Part shown: piece after piece, positions 59,483-64,000 of the stretch
Position numbering within the stretch: position 1 is the stretch's first letter
Layout of the letters: every line of letters starts with the position of its first letter
Assembly: GCA_016703785.1 (NCBI GenBank)
Contig: JADJBM010000008.1
Coordinates: forward strand, 1 to 64,000
Reading direction: 5' to 3'
Origin: Betaproteobacteria bacterium
Lineage (GTDB): Bacteria; Pseudomonadota; Gammaproteobacteria; Burkholderiales; Rhodocyclaceae
DNA: 64,000 bases
The notes under the pieces: model-generated
Databases searched by the model: none
What the model was told of the DNA's origin: nothing
Seen by the model: the letters and a program-made list of their open reading frames with translations, nothing else
Position numbers and translations under genes: made by a program

Positions 59483-59560
59483 GCTCTTGGGGTCGGGCAC
59501 CTTGCCGACGAGGATATCGCGGACAGTGTCGATGCGGCGCTTGGTGTCGGTGTCGAGCAT
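59483..59560 (-). pseudogene. N-terminal stub of a type I restriction methyltransferase (hsdM)
   Basis: The first 26 codons (MLDTDTKRRIDTVRDILVGK, then VPDPKS) match the start of HsdM-like N-6 DNA methyltransferases. The homology then stops and the frame reads on into repeat sequence to 59264. The ATG at 59560 lies 2 bp after the KilA-N stop, so both were one transcript before the loss. Confidence 0.65.
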
Positions 59561-59562
59561 GC

Positions 59563-60396
59563 TCAGCCCTTGAGTTGCCGGGCAGCGGGCGCCGTCGTGA
59601 GCACCTGCATCTGGCGGATGGCGATTTCGTTGAGCTTTCTGAGCCGCTCGCCCTGGGGCAAGCCCATGTGGATGAATTCGGCGTTCATGCTTTCGAGGTT
59701 GGCCAGCACCAGCAGTTGCTCGACCGTGGCATGGTCGCGCATATTGCCCTCCAGTTTCGGGTTGTCGCTCCGCCACTGCTTGGCCGTCTGGCCGAACAGG
59801 GCGACATTGAGCAGGTCGGCCTCGTTGGCATAGGTGAGGTTCGCCTGTGCCACCGTGACGACCGCCGGGATGAGATGGGCTTTGATGGCGTCGGTATGGA
59901 TATGGTAGTTGAGCCGCGACAGGGTGCGGTTGAGGTTCCAGGCAAGCGACAGGCGGGTGTTTTCGTCATCCTTGAGACGCTGGAATTCCTTGATCAAAAA
60001 GAGCTTGAACTCGACGGAAATCCAGGTGGCGAACTCGAAGGCGATGTCCTTGTGCGCGAACGTGCCGCCGTAGCGGCCACGCCGCGACACGATACCAATG
60101 GCCTGGGTGGCCTCGATCCATTGCGTCGGGGTGAGAACGAAGCTGTTCAGGCCGGCCTTGTTTCTAAACCCCTCGAATTCGAGGGGTTTGAAACGGGCGT
60201 TGTTCAAACGTTCCCAGATGCCGAGGAATTCGATGGTATTGCGGTTCCGCATCCAATTCTGGATGACGTGGTCGGCACGATCCGGTTCCTTGTACTTCGC
60301 GATATCGGTGAGGGAAATATAGTCCTGCTCCCGATGCGCCAGAACGGTGACAACGGTGCCTTTCACGCTCACTTCGGTTTTCCGTGGCTGGCTCAT
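59563..60396 (-). CDS. KilA-N domain protein of a restriction-modification locus
   Basis: 277 residues. The N-terminal KilA-N DNA-binding domain is clear (ISLTDIAKYKEPDRADHVIQ, TIEFLGIWERLNN), with GRYGGTFAHKDIAFEFATWI and a C-terminal helical region. Such genes are typically embedded in type I restriction-modification operons, which fits the hsdM stub behind it. Strong ribosome site GGGAGG precedes ATG 60396. Its function without the methyltransferase is unclear. Confidence 0.85.
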   Translation of the reverse strand: MSQPRKTEVSVKGTVVTVLAHREQDYISLTDIAKYKEPDRADHVIQNWMRNRNTIEFLGIWERLNNARFKPLEFEGFRNKAGLNSFVLTPTQWIEATQAIGIVSRRGRYGGTFAHKDIAFEFATWISVEFKLFLIKEFQRLKDDENTRLSLAWNLNRTLSRLNYHIHTDAIKAHLIPAVVTVAQANLTYANEADLLNVALFGQTAKQWRSDNPKLEGNMRDHATVEQLLVLANLESMNAEFIHMGLPQGERLRKLNEIAIRQMQVLTTAPAARQLKG

Positions 60397-60540
60397 GGCG
60401 CCTCCCTGTCATTGTGGCGAATTCGCCGTATTTGGCTCACTCTTCATTCATTGTTATTCATACGGAGGCTCACCAGGCGAGCCAGCCGAGCCGGCCACCC
60501 TGTTCGTTTCTGGTCGATTGCCATATACCGGCACGCATCG

Positions 60541-60564
60541 CCGTCTCCCGGCGACTGACTTTCT
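60541..60564 (-). repeat. AGTCAGTC repeat copy
   Basis: Minus-strand AGAAAGTCAGTCGCCGGGAG then ACGG, in the 181-bp gap between the KilA-N and VOC genes. Confidence 0.6.
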
Positions 60565-60577
60565 CCCGCAGCGCCCC

Positions 60578-61003
60578 CTATTCCGGCAGCCGCACGAACC
60601 CGTTCTCGTCGAGCGGAAAGAAGGGATTGAAGCAGGCCTCCCAGAGGAAGCCGTCGGGATCGGCGAAGTAGCCGCGGTAGCCGCCCCAGGGCGCGCGTTC
60701 GCCCGCGCGCACGAGGCGGCCGCCGGCGGCGACGGCTTCGCGCAGGGTGGCGTCGACGGCGGCTTCGGAGGGGACGTTGTGCGCGAGGGTGAAGCCGGGA
60801 AAGCCGCTGCCGTGCGGCGGCACGTTGGCGTCTTCGGCGAGCGATGCGCGTGCGAAGAGCGCGAAGGCGACGCTGCCGGCCTGGTAGAAGGCCACCTCGG
60901 CCTGGCTGCCGGAAGATTCGCGCCAGCCCAGCGCGCGGTAGAAGGCGCGGCTGCGGGCGAGGTCGCCGACGCCGAGGGTGACGAAGCTGATGGCTTGTTT
61001 CAT
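60578..61003 (-). CDS. VOC (glyoxalase/bleomycin-resistance fold) protein
   Basis: 141 residues, two beta-alpha-beta-beta-beta modules (SFVTLGVGDLARSRAFYRAL; GGRLVRAGERAPWGGYRGYF, ADPDGFLWEACF). Most of this family bind a metal and act on small substrates; the exact reaction is not determinable. Single gene. Confidence 0.88.
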   Translation of the reverse strand: MKQAISFVTLGVGDLARSRAFYRALGWRESSGSQAEVAFYQAGSVAFALFARASLAEDANVPPHGSGFPGFTLAHNVPSEAAVDATLREAVAAGGRLVRAGERAPWGGYRGYFADPDGFLWEACFNPFFPLDENGFVRLPE

Positions 61004-61106
61004 GGCTGCGCTCCGGATGACGGCATCGGCGAATCATGCGCCGCCGGCAGGTCGGCGCCGTGCCGCGCGGAATGACTTTTGCGGGCGGGCCGGGCGCGGC
61101 GCGGTT

Positions 61107-62894
61107 TCAGGACTTCGGCAAGGAAAAGTAAAAGGCGGCGCCCTCCCCGGGCCGGCTTTCCGCCCACACCCGCCCGCCGTGGCGCTCCACCACGCGCTTG
61201 ACGATGGCCAGACCGACGCCCGTGCCGGGATAATCCTCCGTGCGGTGCAAGCGCTGGAAGACGCCGAACAGCTTGTCGTAGTAGCGCATGTCGAAGCCGG
61301 CGCCGTTGTCCTTCACGCCATAGACATGCTCGGCGCCGTTGATCGCCCCCGTCACCCTGATCGCGGGTTCGCCGTTCCGCCCGCTGAACTTGATCGCGTT
61401 CGAGAGCAGGTTCAGCCACACCTGCCGCATCAGCGAGGCATCGCCGGTGGCCGAGGGCAGCGGGCCGATTTCGCAGCGCGGCCTCGCCGCCCCGGCGGCG
61501 GTGACGGCCTCGTCGAGGGCGCTGCGCGCGAGCGCCTCCATGTCGAGCGGGGCGGCGGCGAGCGGGCTGCGTCCCAGCCTGGAAAAATCCAGCAGCTCGT
61601 CGATCAGCACGCCCATCCTCTGCGCGCGTTCGCGCACCACGCCGAGCAGGCGCCTGCCCTCGTCGTCCAGCTTGTCCGCGCAATCCTCCTCCAGCACGTG
61701 TGTGTAGCCGTCGATTGCCCGCAACGGCGAGCGCAGATCGTGCGAGACGGAATAGCTGAAGCTTTCGAGCTCCTTGTTCGCCGCCTCGAGTTCGGCGGTG
61801 CGCTCGGAGACGCGGCGCTCGAGCTCGCTGTTGAGCTGCGCGAGTCGGTCGGCCATGGCGTCGAGCGCGCGCATCAGGGCCCCCAGCTCGCCGCGCGGGT
61901 AAGGCCCGCCGACGCGCGCGCCCAGATTGCCGGCGCCGAATGCCGTCAGGGCATCGGTCATGCGCCTGATCGGCCGGCGGATCCCCGCCTCCGCCAGCGC
62001 CCAGGCAATGACGAAAGCCAGCAGCGCGACGATGGCAACGATGATCAGGGTCTGCTTCAGGCGGCCGTCGGCGGCCGCCGTCAGCTCGCCTTTGGAGACG
62101 CCGACCAGCACGGACAGATCCGCCCCCGGGGCTTCCCGCGGGTCAGGCGCCGCCACGGCCCAGACCCGGGCCACGCCGCCGGACTCGATCTCGTCGTGCT
62201 TGCCCGCGCCATTGCGCTTCTGCGCCAGACGGTGGAACGGGCTGTCGGCCAGGGACGTGCCCGGGCGCACCTCGTCGCCGGGATGCCAGGTGAGCACGGT
62301 GCCGTTCCGGTCCATCAGCATGAGCACGGCCGATTCATAGGGCAGGCCGCGCGCGCGGCTCCGCATGAACTTGTCGAGTTCGAGCGAGGCCAGCAGGACG
62401 AACTTGAGCGCGCCGCCCTCCTCCCGCGCCGGGTAGGCGATCTGCAGCACCGCCTTGCCCGTGAGCCGGCCGAATGCGGGTTCGAGCGCCAGCGAAGTCT
62501 GCGGCGCGAGGGCCTGCTGGAAATAGCGGCGGTCCGTCAGGAGCAGCTCCCGGCCGGAGCGCAGGGAATCGCAGAACAGGCGACCGTCCGGCCGGATGGT
62601 GAGCAGACCGGTGTATTGCGGATGCTCGTCGAGCACGCCGGCGAGAAACGCCGAGCAGCCGGTCCTGTCCCCGGTATCGAGGTCGCGCGCGCGGGCCAGC
62701 CCGTACTCCAGCTGCGCCGTGCTGCGCACCACGTCGTGAAAATCTTCCGCAACGCGCTCGGCCGCGACCTGCAACTTCTCTTGTGCCTCGTCGATGGCCC
62801 GCTCGCGGTCCCCGTAAAGGAGGTACGCCCGGATCAGCGCCGGCACCAGCGTGACGAGCAGCACCAGCAGCAGGATGCGCGTGCGCAGGCTCAT
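61107..62894 (-). CDS. Membrane sensor histidine kinase (Cache-HAMP-HisKA-HATPase)
   Basis: 595 residues. Membrane helices at about 7-25 and 283-303 enclose a double-Cache-like periplasmic sensor. A HAMP domain, a short coiled coil and HisKA with phospho-His in SYSVSHDLRSPLRAIDGYTH follow. The ATPase domain has N box NLLSNAIKFSG, G1 VKDNGAGFDMRYYDKLFGVF and G2 GTGVGLAIVK. No response regulator adjoins it, so its partner is elsewhere. Phytochrome-like (DLRSPLRAID) kinases share this HisKA type. Confidence 0.92.
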   Translation of the reverse strand: MSLRTRILLLVLLVTLVPALIRAYLLYGDRERAIDEAQEKLQVAAERVAEDFHDVVRSTAQLEYGLARARDLDTGDRTGCSAFLAGVLDEHPQYTGLLTIRPDGRLFCDSLRSGRELLLTDRRYFQQALAPQTSLALEPAFGRLTGKAVLQIAYPAREEGGALKFVLLASLELDKFMRSRARGLPYESAVLMLMDRNGTVLTWHPGDEVRPGTSLADSPFHRLAQKRNGAGKHDEIESGGVARVWAVAAPDPREAPGADLSVLVGVSKGELTAAADGRLKQTLIIVAIVALLAFVIAWALAEAGIRRPIRRMTDALTAFGAGNLGARVGGPYPRGELGALMRALDAMADRLAQLNSELERRVSERTAELEAANKELESFSYSVSHDLRSPLRAIDGYTHVLEEDCADKLDDEGRRLLGVVRERAQRMGVLIDELLDFSRLGRSPLAAAPLDMEALARSALDEAVTAAGAARPRCEIGPLPSATGDASLMRQVWLNLLSNAIKFSGRNGEPAIRVTGAINGAEHVYGVKDNGAGFDMRYYDKLFGVFQRLHRTEDYPGTGVGLAIVKRVVERHGGRVWAESRPGEGAAFYFSLPKS

Positions 62895-63111
62895 GCCATG
62901 CCCCCGGGATCGTCGGGCATTCCCCGGCGCCGCCGCGCGGGACGATCAGACACATCGGCGGAAGGCAATTCCAATCTCTTCTTCAATGGATGCCCCGATC
63001 GCACCGGCTGGTGCTTATTCGTTCAGGATAGGCTCTCCCTCCGGCCACGTCCACCCGGGACAGGCGCGGATCACCCGGCGCGTCATGGCTCCCGGAGCCG
63101 AGCGGCAGCGC
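62895..63111. other. 217-bp gap, no gene seen
   Basis: Lies between tspO and the histidine kinase. A possible hairpin (GGCTCCCGGAGCC, about 63086-63098) near the tspO end might terminate it. No clear promoter motif recognised. Confidence 0.4.
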
Positions 63112-63615
63112 TCAACCCAGCAGCACAGGATTGAGCTGCCAGACGGCAAAGGTCAGCGCCGAAGCGAAGGTGACCCACGCCAGGTAGGGCAGGAGCAGGA
63201 CGGCGGCCAGCGGCCTGATCCGCCAGAAGGCGATCACGGTGGCGACGATCAGGCACCACAGGAGCAACACTTCGGCAAAGGCCGGGCCGCCCAAGCGCCA
63301 GGCGAAGAACAGCCAGCTCCACAATGCGTTTACGGCCAGCTGGACGATGAAGAGAGCCAGCGCCGCGCGGGCGCCGGCAAAGCCGCGCTCGCGCCAGACC
63401 AGCCAGGCGGACACGCCCATGAGCGCGTAAAGCGCGGTCCACACCGGGCCGAACAGCCAGCCCGGCGGCGCCCAGGCGGGGCGCACGAGTTCCGCGTAGA
63501 ACGCCTTTGCGCTGACCGAGGCCACAGCGCCGATTGCCGCGGTGGCGAAGGCGAGCGCCAGCCAGCCAGCGAGGCCAAGCCACTGGCGCGAACGATTCAG
63601 TGCCGGCGGGTTCAT
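63112..63615 (-). CDS. tspO: TspO/MBR family membrane protein
   Basis: 167 residues with five membrane segments. Signature PPGWLFGPVWTALYALMGVS and NALWSWLFFAWR are typical of tryptophan-rich sensory/translocator proteins that bind porphyrins. ATG 63615; a 14-codon ORF ends 7 bp upstream. Confidence 0.93.
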   Translation of the reverse strand: MNPPALNRSRQWLGLAGWLALAFATAAIGAVASVSAKAFYAELVRPAWAPPGWLFGPVWTALYALMGVSAWLVWRERGFAGARAALALFIVQLAVNALWSWLFFAWRLGGPAFAEVLLLWCLIVATVIAFWRIRPLAAVLLLPYLAWVTFASALTFAVWQLNPVLLG

Positions 63616-63622
63616 GGCGGAC

Positions 63623-63667
63623 TTAGTTCTTGCGGCGCGGCTTGCTCTTGCAGCACTTCTTGCTCAT
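63623..63667 (-). CDS. Possible 14-residue Cys/Lys-rich small ORF
   Basis: ATG 63667 encodes MSKKCCKSKPRRKN and stop, 7 bp ahead of the tspO start. The ribosome site is weak (GGA directly before the ATG). It resembles the first residues of small Cys-rich conserved peptides, but is short; real status unknown. Confidence 0.3.
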   Translation of the reverse strand: MSKKCCKSKPRRKN

Positions 63668-63684
63668 TTCCGGATCGCTCTAAT

Positions 63685-63709
63685 AAAAGTCAGTCTCGGC
63701 GGGACGGCG
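63685..63709 (+). repeat. AGTCAGTC repeat copy
   Basis: AAAAGTCAGTCTCGGCGGGA then CGGCG, in the gap between tspO and katG. A CCTCACCCCGGCCGGGATGA palindrome follows. Confidence 0.6.
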
Positions 63710-63748
63710 CACCGCCCGCCCCTCACCCCGGCCGGGATGAGGTGAAAC

Positions 63749-64000
<252 letters not shown>

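Overview
The window reads as chromosomal DNA of a high-GC, flagellated betaproteobacterium, most likely Rhodocyclales-like. This rests on flhDC as motility master regulator, the ftsK-lolA-rarA-serS block, nadE-glnB, polar-type chemoreceptor and c-di-GMP genes, and overall protein similarity recalled from memory; the order-level placement is an inference.

Region 1 (1-11.8 kb, all minus strand) is a motility, chemotaxis and c-di-GMP block: flhDC, motAB, an Hpt protein with a chemoreceptor-like tail, cheR, cheB, a chemoreceptor and two large c-di-GMP proteins (REC-GGDEF-EAL and HDOD-REC-GGDEF). Five close matches to the FliA (sigma-28) promoter TAAAGTTT-N11-GCCGATAA lie upstream of the chemoreceptor, motA, flhD and both GGDEF genes, so the block looks like one flagellar regulon. 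The chemotaxis part looks eroded: there is no CheA kinase core, CheR carries two frameshifts and CheB lacks its receiver domain.

Region 2 (11.8-16 kb) holds a Nudix hydrolase, a TonB-like protein, an HNH endonuclease and a frameshifted YgiQ-type radical SAM protein.

Region 3 (16-41 kb) is the highlight: a complete Lap-type large-adhesin system. It has an ABC exporter (LapB-like), a membrane-fusion protein (LapC-like), a LuxR-type regulator, a giant adhesin of about 15.8 kb, a degenerate GGDEF/EAL receptor (LapD-like), a periplasmic cysteine protease (LapG-like) and a TolC-type outer-membrane factor (LapE-like). The adhesin has an N-terminal retention module with a TAAG protease site, exactly 27 tandem 306-bp repeats, cadherin/VCBS-like domains, a vWFA domain and RTX repeats. 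High c-di-GMP bound by the LapD-like protein would sequester the protease and keep the adhesin on the surface; low c-di-GMP would release it. Sixteen single-base indels break the reading frame, all inside the repeat array, so consensus error is likely.

Region 4 (41-54.8 kb) is housekeeping: tRNA-Ser(CGA), mltF, serS, rarA, lolA, ftsK, a Crp/Fnr regulator, trxB, an Smr protein, a GT39 glycosyltransferase, glnB, nadE and ppa. Region 5 (54.9-59.3 kb) is a Fur-box-controlled P19/Ftr-like iron locus with an OprB-like porin, a cupredoxin and a polyferredoxin. Region 6 (59.3-64 kb) has a restriction-modification remnant (KilA-N gene plus an hsdM stub), a VOC protein, a sensor histidine kinase, TspO and the 3' end of katG.

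Several dispersed short repeat families are scattered through intergenic sites, and some sit inside genes (ygiQ, the lolA N-terminus, the GT39 start). They are listed individually.
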